From: Oscillospiraceae bacterium
GTDB lineage: Bacteria; Bacillota; Clostridia; Oscillospirales; Acutalibacteraceae
Assembly: GCA_015066165.1 (NCBI GenBank)
Contig: SVOX01000100.1
Span: forward strand, 1-5,619
Reading direction: 5' to 3'
DNA length: 5,619 nt
The notes under the pieces were generated by a model. It saw nothing but the letters and a program-made list of their open reading frames with translations. It was not told the DNA's origin and ran no database searches. Positions 1-5,409 of the stretch are shown in pieces; position 1 is the first letter of the stretch, and each line of letters starts with the position of its first letter. A program made the position numbers and the translations under genes.

Positions 1-61
1 GAAACTTTTTAATTTATTTAGCAAACTTTTGGCGTTTTTTTTAATAATTTAAGAAAAAATG

Positions 62-90
62 TTGAAAAGTGGATTTGAAAATGTTATTAT
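62..90 (+). promoter_or_regulatory. Candidate promoter of the first AraC gene
   Basis: A TTGAAA -35 element (62-67) and a TATTAT -10 element (85-90) are separated by exactly 17 bases. This predicts a transcript start near 97 and a leader of about 38 bases before the ATG at 135. Each hexamer has one mismatch to the sigma-A consensus. The -10 lies inside an inverted repeat (78-104), so repression or autoregulation is plausible. Bases 1-61 upstream are AT-rich with a run of eight T and show no recognisable gene. Confidence 0.55.
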
Positions 91-104
91 AAGAATAACA
101 TTTT
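78..104. promoter_or_regulatory. Perfect 11-bp inverted repeat over the promoter (candidate operator)
   Basis: AAAATGTTATT (78-88) and AATAACATTTT (94-104) are perfect reverse complements around a five-base centre. The repeat covers the -10 element and the predicted start of transcription, so it is better explained as a protein-binding site than as an RNA hairpin. The core halves ATGTTAT and ATAACAT recur at 1063-1069 and 1081-1087, just upstream of the dehydrogenase promoter. That points to one regulator acting at both places. The identity of that regulator, possibly the AraC protein encoded just downstream, is inferred. Confidence 0.5.
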
Positions 105-134
105 GCTCAAACTTATCATTTGAGGTGTAGGAAT

Positions 135-1034
135 ATGAAGATTGAATATGAAAGAAGCAATCCCCGTTTTGCATTCGGGGGAGCGGAATTTTCGAGTGAA
201 AAAACCCATTGGCGCGAAAAAAGTGACGATAAACTTTTATACAGAAGATCGCAGTTATCGGTAGGTATTCTTCATTGGCACGAAAATTTAGAGGTGTGTA
301 AACTTGTAAAAGGTGACGCCGTTTTTACAATTGAAGATAAAAAATATAAATTCAGCGAAGGGGATATTGTAATTATTCCGGGCAAAAGTCTTCATATGCT
401 TGAGTGTGAGGGCGACCATTTGGCTGATGTATTTTTAATACCGCTTCATAAATCACGTTCCGTGATAACCGAGTTTCCGGCTGTTCCTTGCTTTATTACA
501 CATGAACAAATAACGGCGATTGACGGTTTGGAACAAGAGATTAATTATTTATTTGAACGTATAAACTGTGAATTTTCTGATAAAAAACCCTATTACGCTT
601 CTATAGCGTTTGCTTATGCTTTAAACGTTATATGCGTTCTTTCACGTAATTTTAATATTCAAAAAATACAAAGGGTTAAAAATGCGGAAATTTTGGAACC
701 TGTTTTAAACGAAATAAGAACTGATGCTACCAATGCTGAGTATTCACTTTCATATTTTGCTAAAAAACTTGGTTACACAACCGAATATTTTTCATACATA
801 TTTAAAGAGTATGCAGGTGTTGGTTTTAAATCGTTTCTTGATAGGCAACGCATAGAAGAAGCCAAACGAATTATGGTACAAAGCGACGTTTCAATTTCGC
901 AGTTGGCAATTATTTGCGGATATAATAATGTGAGAACCTTTAATAACCGCTTTAAAGAACTGGAAAATATGAACCCTTCTCAATTTCAAAAAACGGTTTC
1001 AAAACGGCAAAAATCATTTAAAGAAATTATATAA
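135..1034 (+). CDS. AraC family transcriptional regulator with N-terminal cupin domain
   Basis: This 299-residue protein has the two-part layout of sugar-responsive AraC regulators. An N-terminal cupin-like sensor domain spans roughly residues 45-100 and includes HWHENLEV (47-54) and the strand/turn signature EGDIVIIPG (75-83). A middle helical linker follows. The C-terminal DNA-binding domain (about 190-290) carries two helix-turn-helix units, at about 204-224 (SYFAKKLGYTTEYFSYIFK) and 254-276 (ISQLAIICGYNNVRTFNNRF), followed by the usual NPSQF motif. It should act in the cytoplasm as a ligand-dependent regulator; the ligand is unknown. I chose the ATG at 135 because GAGGTG (122-127) sits seven bases upstream. 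An in-frame TTG at 120 would add five residues and destroy that spacing. The gene precedes a dehydrogenase on the same strand and shares an operator-like motif with it, so the dehydrogenase is a probable target. The family call is secure; the target is inferred. Confidence 0.93.
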   Translation: MKIEYERSNPRFAFGGAEFSSEKTHWREKSDDKLLYRRSQLSVGILHWHENLEVCKLVKGDAVFTIEDKKYKFSEGDIVIIPGKSLHMLECEGDHLADVFLIPLHKSRSVITEFPAVPCFITHEQITAIDGLEQEINYLFERINCEFSDKKPYYASIAFAYALNVICVLSRNFNIQKIQRVKNAEILEPVLNEIRTDATNAEYSLSYFAKKLGYTTEYFSYIFKEYAGVGFKSFLDRQRIEEAKRIMVQSDVSISQLAIICGYNNVRTFNNRFKELENMNPSQFQKTVSKRQKSFKEII

Positions 1035-1042
1035 AACAAGAA

Positions 1043-1114
1043 AAAATCCCGAAAAAAACGGAATGTTATTGGTATGTTTTATAACATACATTGACACCAT
1101 TTTTTCGGGATTTT
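1043..1114. terminator. Long hairpin after the first AraC gene, probable terminator
   Basis: A perfect 15-bp inverted repeat pairs 1043-1057 with 1100-1114, each arm carrying TCCCGAAAAAA or its complement. The right arm ends in a short T tract. The 42-base loop contains a second hairpin, GTATGTT (1072-1078) with AACATAC (1083-1089). An alternative pairing is ATGTTAT (1063-1069) with ATAACAT (1081-1087). The position just past the AraC stop fits a Rho-independent terminator, but the loop is long for one. The right arm also overlaps the next gene's promoter, so some of the symmetry may instead serve regulation. Confidence 0.55.
1062..1089. promoter_or_regulatory. Candidate operator upstream of the dehydrogenase promoter
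   Basis: The segment contains AATGTTATT (1062-1070), GTATGTT (1072-1078) and the overlapping complements ATAACAT (1081-1087) and AACATAC (1083-1089). It ends two bases before the -35 hexamer, where an activator would usually bind. AATGTTATT and ATAACAT match the inverted repeat at 78-104, although the gap between the halves is 11 bases here and 7 there. Control by the upstream AraC regulator is inferred. Confidence 0.45.
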
Positions 1115-1119
1115 ATAAT
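1091..1119 (+). promoter_or_regulatory. Perfect consensus sigma-A promoter of the dehydrogenase gene
   Basis: TTGACA (1091-1096) and TATAAT (1114-1119) match consensus in all twelve positions, with the ideal 17-base spacer. Transcription should start near 1126, leaving a leader of about 20 bases that carries the ribosome binding site. The spacer is the right arm of the hairpin at 1043-1114, so the upstream gene's termination signal and this promoter share DNA. Confidence 0.8.
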
Positions 1120-1147
1120 TAATATATAACCGAAAGGAGAGTTATAT

Positions 1148-2221
1148 ATGAAAAAGATTTATATTACAGGTCCCCACAAAGTTGAAATTAAAGAAGTTCC
1201 TACTCCAACCCCAGGTCCCGGTGAACTTTTAATTAAGACCGAACTTTCGGGTATTAGCGCCGGTACTGAAATGATGTTGTATCAAGGTACTTTCCCGAAC
1301 TTTGAATTAAAGAAATGGCCACAATGGACTGATTATCCCGTATGTCCGGGTTATGAACTTGTTGGTACTGTTGTTGCCATTGGTGAAGAAGTTAAGGGCG
1401 AAGTTAATATGTCACAACTTGATTCACTTCAACCAAAAAGTGCAACTTTAATGAACAAAGCAAGTGATTTCAAAGTAGGCGACCGTGTTGTTTGCCTTGG
1501 TGAACACGCTGAATATGCTTGTCTTCCTGCTGAATTTGTTACCAAAGTGCCAGACAATGTATCTTCCGAAGATGCAACACTTGCGGTTTTAGGTACAACT
1601 TCAACCCACTGTTTACACCGTGCAGACATTGATTTTGGTGATACTGTTGCTATTATCGGCGCAGGTGTTTTGGGCTATCTTGCTACTCAACAATTAAAGG
1701 TTGGCGGTGCTTCAAGAGTTATCGTTATTGATATGGATGAAAGCCGTCTTGATATAGTTAAAAAAGCAGGTGCAGATGTTGTACTTAACCCTACAAAGTG
1801 TGATATTGTAGAAGAAATTATGAAAGTTAACAACGGTATTTTGGCTGATGTTGTAATTGAAGCCAGCGGTGCCCGTGGCACTGAACAAACAGCGCTTGAT
1901 ATTGTACGTGACCGTGGTAAAGTTGTAATTCTCGGTTGGCATACAAGCCCAATGAACTTCCAGTTTGGCGACTTTTATTTCAAGGAAGTAACACTTTTGG
2001 CAACCAGAGCCGGCGGTCCTGAAGCAGGTCTTCCTTACGCTTATGTTCGTTGGACAACCGACCAATCACTTAATAACAGTATTAAACTTATCAGCGAGGG
2101 CAAGGTTACAGGCAAATACTTTGAACCATCTGTGTTCGATTACACCGATATTGAAAAAGTTTACGAAATGATTTCTAATCGTGACCCCAAAATCGGTATG
2201 CAAGCAATGTTAAAGTGGTAA
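1148..2221 (+). CDS. Medium-chain (zinc-type) dehydrogenase lacking the zinc ligands
   Basis: This 357-residue cytoplasmic oxidoreductase belongs to the medium-chain dehydrogenase/reductase superfamily. It has an N-terminal GroES-like domain with GDRV at 111-114 and a Rossmann domain with GAGVLG at 171-176. Asp195 ends the second strand (VIVIDMD), which in this family favours NAD over NADP. The usual catalytic zinc ligands are absent: the GICGSD position reads GISAGTE (35-41), with Ser37 where Cys is expected. The GHE position reads GYE (68-70), and no four-cysteine structural-zinc loop is present. About 25 extra residues (roughly 82-107) precede the FKVGDRV motif. The start is firm: AAAGGAG (1133-1139) lies eight bases before the ATG. 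The gene stands alone between its own promoter and terminator, near AraC and glycosidase genes. A sugar or polyol substrate is therefore plausible but unproven; no specific enzyme name is warranted. Confidence 0.88.
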   Translation: MKKIYITGPHKVEIKEVPTPTPGPGELLIKTELSGISAGTEMMLYQGTFPNFELKKWPQWTDYPVCPGYELVGTVVAIGEEVKGEVNMSQLDSLQPKSATLMNKASDFKVGDRVVCLGEHAEYACLPAEFVTKVPDNVSSEDATLAVLGTTSTHCLHRADIDFGDTVAIIGAGVLGYLATQQLKVGGASRVIVIDMDESRLDIVKKAGADVVLNPTKCDIVEEIMKVNNGILADVVIEASGARGTEQTALDIVRDRGKVVILGWHTSPMNFQFGDFYFKEVTLLATRAGGPEAGLPYAYVRWTTDQSLNNSIKLISEGKVTGKYFEPSVFDYTDIEKVYEMISNRDPKIGMQAMLKW

Positions 2222-2231
2222 TTTAAAGTTT

Positions 2232-2259
2232 AAAGGACGAGAGAAATCTCGTCCTTTTT
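2232..2259 (+). terminator. Rho-independent terminator of the dehydrogenase gene
   Basis: An 11-bp perfect stem pairs AAAGGACGAGA (2232-2242) with TCTCGTCCTTT (2247-2257). It is closed by a GAAA tetraloop (2243-2246) and followed by T to 2259. It begins ten bases after the stop codon. The GNRA loop and T tract make this a textbook intrinsic terminator. Confidence 0.9.
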
Positions 2260-2268
2260 GCTCGCAGT

Positions 2269-2367
2269 TTTACAAGTCAGTCATATTTTAGTAATGTTTT
2301 TAAAAAGTATGAAAAAATTTCCCCGTTTGAATATAAGAAATATTATGAAAAAACAGGTATATCATAG
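2269..2367 (+). pseudogene. C-terminal remnant of a lost AraC family regulator
   Basis: Thirty-two codons followed by TAG encode the end of an AraC DNA-binding domain. They include TSQSYFSNVFKKYEKISPFE, which is the recognition region of the second helix-turn-helix followed by the family's ISPxEY motif. Aligned by eye to the end of the intact regulator at 4554-5366 (from FGNQSYF onward), 15 of 25 positions are identical. No start codon with a ribosome binding site and no upstream domain exist: the dehydrogenase terminator ends about ten bases before the recognisable part begins. The break is therefore near 2260. The remnant's stop codon lies in the loop of the terminator hairpin at 2349-2383, so the native 3' end of the gene survives. 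It converges on the DUF4838 gene, just as the intact regulator converges on the second DUF4838 gene. It is too short to bind DNA alone and is almost certainly non-functional. Confidence 0.8.
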
Positions 2368-2383
2368 TGATATACCTGTTTTT
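2349..2383. terminator. Bidirectional terminator between convergent genes
   Basis: A perfect 16-bp stem pairs 2349-2364 with 2368-2383 (core ACAGGTATATCA) around a three-base TAG loop. T runs follow on the plus strand (five T) and on the minus strand (six, from 2353 to 2348). It probably terminated the lost AraC gene, whose stop codon forms the loop. It can still serve the DUF4838 gene arriving from the right. Confidence 0.85.
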
Positions 2384-2403
2384 ATATAACGAAGTTAATA
2401 CAT

Positions 2404-2472
2404 TAGCGAAGCAAACTTCATTACGAAGTAACTTCATTGCCGAAGGCAACTTCACTTGCCCAATAGGGCAAA
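2404..2472. repeat. Row of small palindromes, mostly with GAA loops, joined by ACTTCA linkers
   Basis: Three clear mini-hairpins follow one another, each introduced by ACTTCA: TTAC-GAA-GTAA (2421-2431), TTGCC-GAA-GGCAA (2437-2449) and TTGCCC-AATA-GGGCAA (2456-2471). A weaker one, GC-GAA-GC, lies at 2406-2412. Stem sequences differ but stay self-complementary, and the linker ACTTCA is constant (2415-2420, 2431-2436, 2449-2454). This pattern suggests a dispersed intergenic palindromic repeat family rather than a terminator, since no T tract follows. The row ends about five bases before the stop codon of the DUF4838 gene at 2478-2480. Confidence 0.7.
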
Positions 2473-2477
2473 CTTAA

Positions 2478-3224
2478 TTAAAATAGTGGTGGCGGGTCGA
2501 GTTCAGGATTTAATAGATTAATTCTTTCATTGGTCATACGTGCGTAGAACATACAGTCAAGAACGGGTTGAATTTCATCTTCGTTTTCAAATGCCACTTG
2601 TTGTGACTGTTTCTTTAATTCTTCGGCTTTTTCGTAATCGGCATCAATTCTTGCGATTATTGACTGACCAAGTAAAGAATAAATTTTTCTATGAATGTTT
2701 AAATATTTCCAAGAATCTTTTTGACACGGGTCTTCAACGTTAAGATGCGCTTCAATGAAAGGTGCAATATCTTCCATTGCTTTGACAGATGCCTCAAGAC
2801 CTGCTTTAAATTCGGGTGCGTTAAGCGGTTTTTGGTCACGGATAACCGCAATATCAAAACTCTTTGATAAAAGTGCAAAATAATCGCAAAGAATGTCAAC
2901 CGCATCCTCACCAAAGGTTGCGGCATATAAATCACGTTTCATTTTTTCAAAGTCTATACCGTGATTCCAAAGTGATTTACCAATCGAAGTCATAGCAATA
3001 GAAGAGGGGAAAGCATTACGTTGCAACTGACAACTAATAAATCCGTCAAGAGTTAAGTTATCAAAATTTTTCATATCTTCGTGGGCGATTTTTGCAATGG
3101 CTTCACCGCCTGCGTCGAAAATGTGGTCCCACATAAGATGATAGTCGAAGTCGATAGCGTCACCCTTGTAATACTTTCTCCATTCGTGTAAGTACGCTAA
3201 GTTATCATCAACTGTTACAGGCAA
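2478..3224 (-). pseudogene. C-terminal part of a frameshifted DUF4838-type glycoside hydrolase
   Basis: These about 248 residues continue the protein encoded at 3215-4351 in another frame. They include FDYHLMWDHIFDAGGE (26-41) and LDGFISCQLQRNAFPS (59-74), which I recognise as conserved blocks following the barrel region in DUF4838 proteins. A helical C-terminal segment ends in NPELDPPPLF. The only available start is a TTG with no ribosome binding site upstream, so this is not an independent gene. Re-reading one base at the junction gives an uninterrupted protein of about 624 residues, with HNGFV running into LPVTVDDN. The last 62 residues match the partial paralogue at the right edge at about 33 positions (my hand alignment). 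A second, in-frame copy of this tail indicates that the unbroken form is ancestral. Whether the break is real or a sequencing error cannot be decided here. Confidence 0.8.
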
Positions 3225-4351
3225 ACAAAACCGTTGTGCTTGTAAGGTGGTATTGTTTTAACGTAGAAATCGTCAGGGAAAGACTGGCCGTATGTACGGG
3301 AAATTGGGGCAAACATCATCATCATATTATCAGGATTCTTAATTTCGGTAGCGGTGGGGTGAGCACGGTTTGTACCGATACTAAACACGATTTGTGTTTT
3401 AAGTCCTTTTTCAACCAGTTTATCTGTGATAGCGTTTACCATATTGATATAATGCGCTGAATAGCGGTCAACCTTCATACAATCGTCACATTCGCAGCAG
3501 TTATTGTACCAGTCGCCAAGCCAATAGTGGATAACATCAACATCGGGGTTTTCTTCGGCATATTTTAGTACTTGGTTAACGAGTTTTTCGTGAACCAATG
3601 GGTTAGAATAGCAAAGTTGGGTTTGCAAAGGGCGGTTGTTCCAACACTTGCGTTCACCATCTACAAGGGCGCATATATCGTGGAATTCCTGTGGAATATC
3701 TTCGTATTCGTATTTATGCCAACCGTCGTCGGGAAGACCAAATGCGGTACAGTTCCAACCGTGTCCCATTCTGTGAAGCAAAAGACCACGTTTTTTAATT
3801 TCTTTAGACATAAGTTTAACGTATTCTTCAGACTGTTCGACAGTATATGGTTCGGGTTCTTTCACAGTGCTATATTGATGTTCGTACCAACGTTGGAAAA
3901 ATTCGTGGCCTTTACTGAACTGAATATAATATCCGTTAAAGCCAACTTTTGGTATCCATTCAATCATATCAAGGGCATTTTCAATAGAAATAGCACCTTC
4001 AATACACATTATGCGGTGACGTTTGTCAGCCGCTTCTTTAATATCAATATCTTTAGTATTTGCGGTTTTAGGGTAATGAGTACCGTTGGGACCAGGTCTT
4101 ACCCAAGTGATGCCCCATTCTTCTAAAAGGCGATACACACCAAGAAGCACACTTCTAGGGTTTGAGCCGGCAATATAACCTTTTTTATCTTTTACAGAGA
4201 TAGCGTAAGCGTCGTCACGGTAGGGGTCTTTTAGTTGCATTTCCACGCTAAAATCTTCAAAACAGCCAAGAGAAATTTGCGTCTTAACGCCTAATTTCGC
4301 AAGATATTTTTCAAGTTCTTCACGAGCGAAAGCAATAACTTGATTGTTCAT
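3215..4351 (-). CDS. DUF4838-type predicted glycoside hydrolase, N-terminal part (frameshifted)
   Basis: This reading frame gives 378 residues before a TAA created by a frame break near 3223-3230. Residues 1-100 resemble the N-terminal alpha/beta domain found before the barrel in hexosaminidase- and glucuronidase-like families, with GYIAGSNPRSVLLGVYRLLE at 58-77. The rest looks like a TIM barrel: HRMGHGWN (193-200), VIHYWLGDWYNN (273-284) and a cysteine cluster, CCECDDC (285-291), of the CxCxxC type typical of DUF4838 proteins. There is no signal peptide or membrane segment, so the enzyme would be cytoplasmic and act on imported oligosaccharides. The start is firm: GGAGGT (4358-4363) lies six bases before the ATG. 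The gene is divergent from the AraC gene at 4554, its likely regulator. The family call is from recalled motifs; substrate and catalytic residues are not known to me. Without the second frame, the product would lack about 40% of the protein and probably be inactive. Confidence 0.8.
   Translation of the reverse strand: MNNQVIAFAREELEKYLAKLGVKTQISLGCFEDFSVEMQLKDPYRDDAYAISVKDKKGYIAGSNPRSVLLGVYRLLEEWGITWVRPGPNGTHYPKTANTKDIDIKEAADKRHRIMCIEGAISIENALDMIEWIPKVGFNGYYIQFSKGHEFFQRWYEHQYSTVKEPEPYTVEQSEEYVKLMSKEIKKRGLLLHRMGHGWNCTAFGLPDDGWHKYEYEDIPQEFHDICALVDGERKCWNNRPLQTQLCYSNPLVHEKLVNQVLKYAEENPDVDVIHYWLGDWYNNCCECDDCMKVDRYSAHYINMVNAITDKLVEKGLKTQIVFSIGTNRAHPTATEIKNPDNMMMMFAPISRTYGQSFPDDFYVKTIPPYKHNGFVCL
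3223..3230 (-). other. Frameshift site in the DUF4838 gene
   Basis: On the coding strand the sequence reads GGT TTT GTT TGC CTG TAA, ending the first frame. Restoring one T in either the TTTT run or the TTT run gives a sequence that continues as LPVTVDDN in the second frame. Two short homopolymers side by side are a common place for single-base loss, in nature or in sequencing. No canonical X-XXY-YYZ slippery heptamer in the correct phase is present, which argues against programmed frameshifting. Confidence 0.75.
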
Positions 4352-4391
4352 ATTTTTACCTCCATATATTTATAAAATATATTCTATTATC

Positions 4392-4420
4392 ATTTTAGCA
4401 TTATAAAAGTTTTACTTCAA
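4392..4420 (-). promoter_or_regulatory. Candidate promoter of the DUF4838 gene
   Basis: On the minus strand, TTGAAG (4420-4415) and TAAAAT (4397-4392) are separated by 17 bases, placing the start near 4385 and leaving a leader of about 34 bases. Both hexamers are imperfect, which fits a promoter needing an activator. A tandem 21-bp repeat begins seven bases upstream of the -35. A TATAAT-like hexamer at 4405-4400 has no good -35 partner and was judged the poorer choice. Confidence 0.45.
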
Positions 4421-4427
4421 GAATAAA

Positions 4428-4469
4428 TGTGGTATTTTTTGGTAAATTTGTGGTGTGTTTTGTAAAGTT
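4428..4469. promoter_or_regulatory. Tandem 21-bp direct repeat, candidate AraC operator
   Basis: Two adjoining 21-base units (4428-4448 and 4449-4469) both begin TGTGGT and agree at 16 of 21 positions, sharing TGTGGT, TTTTG and AA-containing blocks. A repeat of exactly 21 bases places equivalent faces two helical turns apart, the spacing known for paired AraC half-sites. The pair lies between divergent promoters, directly upstream of the weak DUF4838 -35 element. Binding by the AraC protein encoded at 4554 is inferred from position and family behaviour. Confidence 0.5.
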
Positions 4470-4492
4470 TTAAATGAATTTTCGCCAATTTA

Positions 4493-4521
4493 TTGACAAA
4501 ATATGTTGTTTTATGTATAAT
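4493..4521 (+). promoter_or_regulatory. Perfect consensus sigma-A promoter of the second AraC gene
   Basis: TTGACA (4493-4498) and TATAAT (4516-4521) match consensus fully with a 17-base spacer. Transcription should start near 4528, giving a leader of about 26 bases before the TTG start. The consensus strength suggests steady expression of the regulator unless it is repressed. Confidence 0.8.
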
Positions 4522-4542
4522 CAACTTGTAAAATATGAATTT

Positions 4543-4548
4543 GGGGGG
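4543..4548 (+). promoter_or_regulatory. G-rich ribosome binding site that decides a TTG start
   Basis: Six G (4543-4548) followed by AT lie five bases before TTG at 4554. This unusual all-G Shine-Dalgarno can pair with the CCUCC end of 16S rRNA (with G-U pairing), and it supports the TTG. The next in-frame ATG is codon 12, which has no comparable site. Confidence 0.55.
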
Positions 4549-4553
4549 ATTTT

Positions 4554-5366
4554 TTGAAAAGTAAATATGAACTTCATCCGGCTTTAATGAATAATACTTA
4601 TCCGCTTAAAATTCGAATTCAAAAACAGTCCTCTAACGGTTATATTCACTGGCACGAAAACCTTGAAATGCTCTATTTTTTAGAGGGCGAATGTAACGTT
4701 ATTAACGGAAATGAAGAATTGTTTGTAAAATCTGGTGAAATTGTTATCTTCAATTCTGAAGCGGTACATTATTTAAAGGCAAAGGACAATCCTTGCAAAT
4801 ATATTATTGTTCAGCTTGATACAACTTATTTTGAGGCGATGGGCTTTAATATAAGTGATTCTAATATTAAAAAGATTATAAACGACCAAGAAATTGGTGC
4901 AATTTTGAAAAACGCCTTAACCGAGCAAGAAAATGCTTTGCCTTACTATCAAGAAAGTGTTAAGGCAATGATGATGGAAGTTTTGGTTATAATTTTTAGA
5001 AAATATTTGGAAGAAGATACCAAAAGTAATGAACTTTCAAACAAATTAAAACTTATAAAAAAGGTTGCAAAATATGTAAAGCGTCATTACGACGAAGAAT
5101 TAACAGTTGAGCGAATTAGTGAAGAATGCGGTTATTCAAGGTTTTATATTTCAAAAACTTTTAAAGAAATCACCGGTTTTACTGTGGTTTGGTATATAAA
5201 TGCCGCACGTATTGAAAAAGCAAAGTCGTTGCTTAAAAACGGAGATTTAAGTATGGGTGAAATTGCGTTGCAGTGCGGTTTTGGTAATCAGTCGTATTTT
5301 GGTAAAGTTTTTAAAAGAATTGAAAACATTTCACCCCACGAATATAAAGCAAAAAACAGGCATTAA
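4554..5366 (+). CDS. AraC family transcriptional regulator with N-terminal cupin domain
   Basis: This 270-residue regulator is a distant relative of the one at 135-1034. The cupin sensor domain begins with IHWHENLEMLYFLEG (31-45), followed by KSGEIVIFNSEAVHYL (59-74). The C-terminal DNA-binding domain (about 165-265) holds helix-turn-helix units at about 184-205 (TVERISEECGYSRFYISKTF) and 233-255 (SMGEIALQCGFGNQSYFGKV), then ISPHEYK. Translation is taken to start at TTG 4554, because a run of six G lies five bases upstream and the perfect promoter leaves room for nothing longer. The gene is divergent from the broken DUF4838 gene and converges on the partial one, so both are likely targets. 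A sugar from the hydrolase's substrate would be a reasonable inducer, but none can be named. Its C-terminus matches the remnant at 2269-2367, showing that a related regulator once stood there. Confidence 0.93.
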   Translation: MKSKYELHPALMNNTYPLKIRIQKQSSNGYIHWHENLEMLYFLEGECNVINGNEELFVKSGEIVIFNSEAVHYLKAKDNPCKYIIVQLDTTYFEAMGFNISDSNIKKIINDQEIGAILKNALTEQENALPYYQESVKAMMMEVLVIIFRKYLEEDTKSNELSNKLKLIKKVAKYVKRHYDEELTVERISEECGYSRFYISKTFKEITGFTVVWYINAARIEKAKSLLKNGDLSMGEIALQCGFGNQSYFGKVFKRIENISPHEYKAKNRH

Positions 5367-5398
5367 AAAGGAAGATGCGTTTAGCATCTTCCTTTTTT
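5365..5398. terminator. Bidirectional Rho-independent terminator
   Basis: A 14-bp perfect stem pairs AAAAAGGAAGATGC (5365-5378) with GCATCTTCCTTTTT (5384-5397) around a five-base loop. T tracts lie on both strands. The stem starts inside the AraC stop codon (5364-5366). It can also end transcription of the minus-strand gene whose stop is at 5412-5410. Confidence 0.92.
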
Positions 5399-5409
5399 AG
5401 TATCAAATA

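Noticed and set aside
1..61. Possible end of an upstream gene or a terminator at the left edge
   Set aside because: The stretch is AT-rich with a T run but shows no clear stem and no recognisable coding frame.
1041..1116. The hairpin after the first AraC gene as a small transposable element
   Set aside because: It has terminal symmetry, but no target-site duplication or second copy in the window; terminator plus operator explains it better.
1429..2065. Minus-strand open frames opposite the dehydrogenase gene (up to 117 codons)
   Set aside because: They lie fully inside a gene with a strong ribosome binding site, promoter and family motifs, and they show no protein family features of their own.
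3215..3224. Programmed ribosomal frameshifting to join the two DUF4838 frames
   Set aside because: No canonical slippery heptamer is in the correct phase and I see no strong stimulatory hairpin just downstream; a lost base in neighbouring T runs is simpler.
2540..3460. Other short frames within the DUF4838 gene on both strands
   Set aside because: They are shadows of conserved coding sequence and have no start signals.
3572..4126. A 184-codon plus-strand open frame opposite the DUF4838 gene
   Set aside because: It is Phe/Val-rich and lacks recognisable motifs, and it mirrors codon bias of the real minus-strand gene; there is no convincing ribosome binding site.
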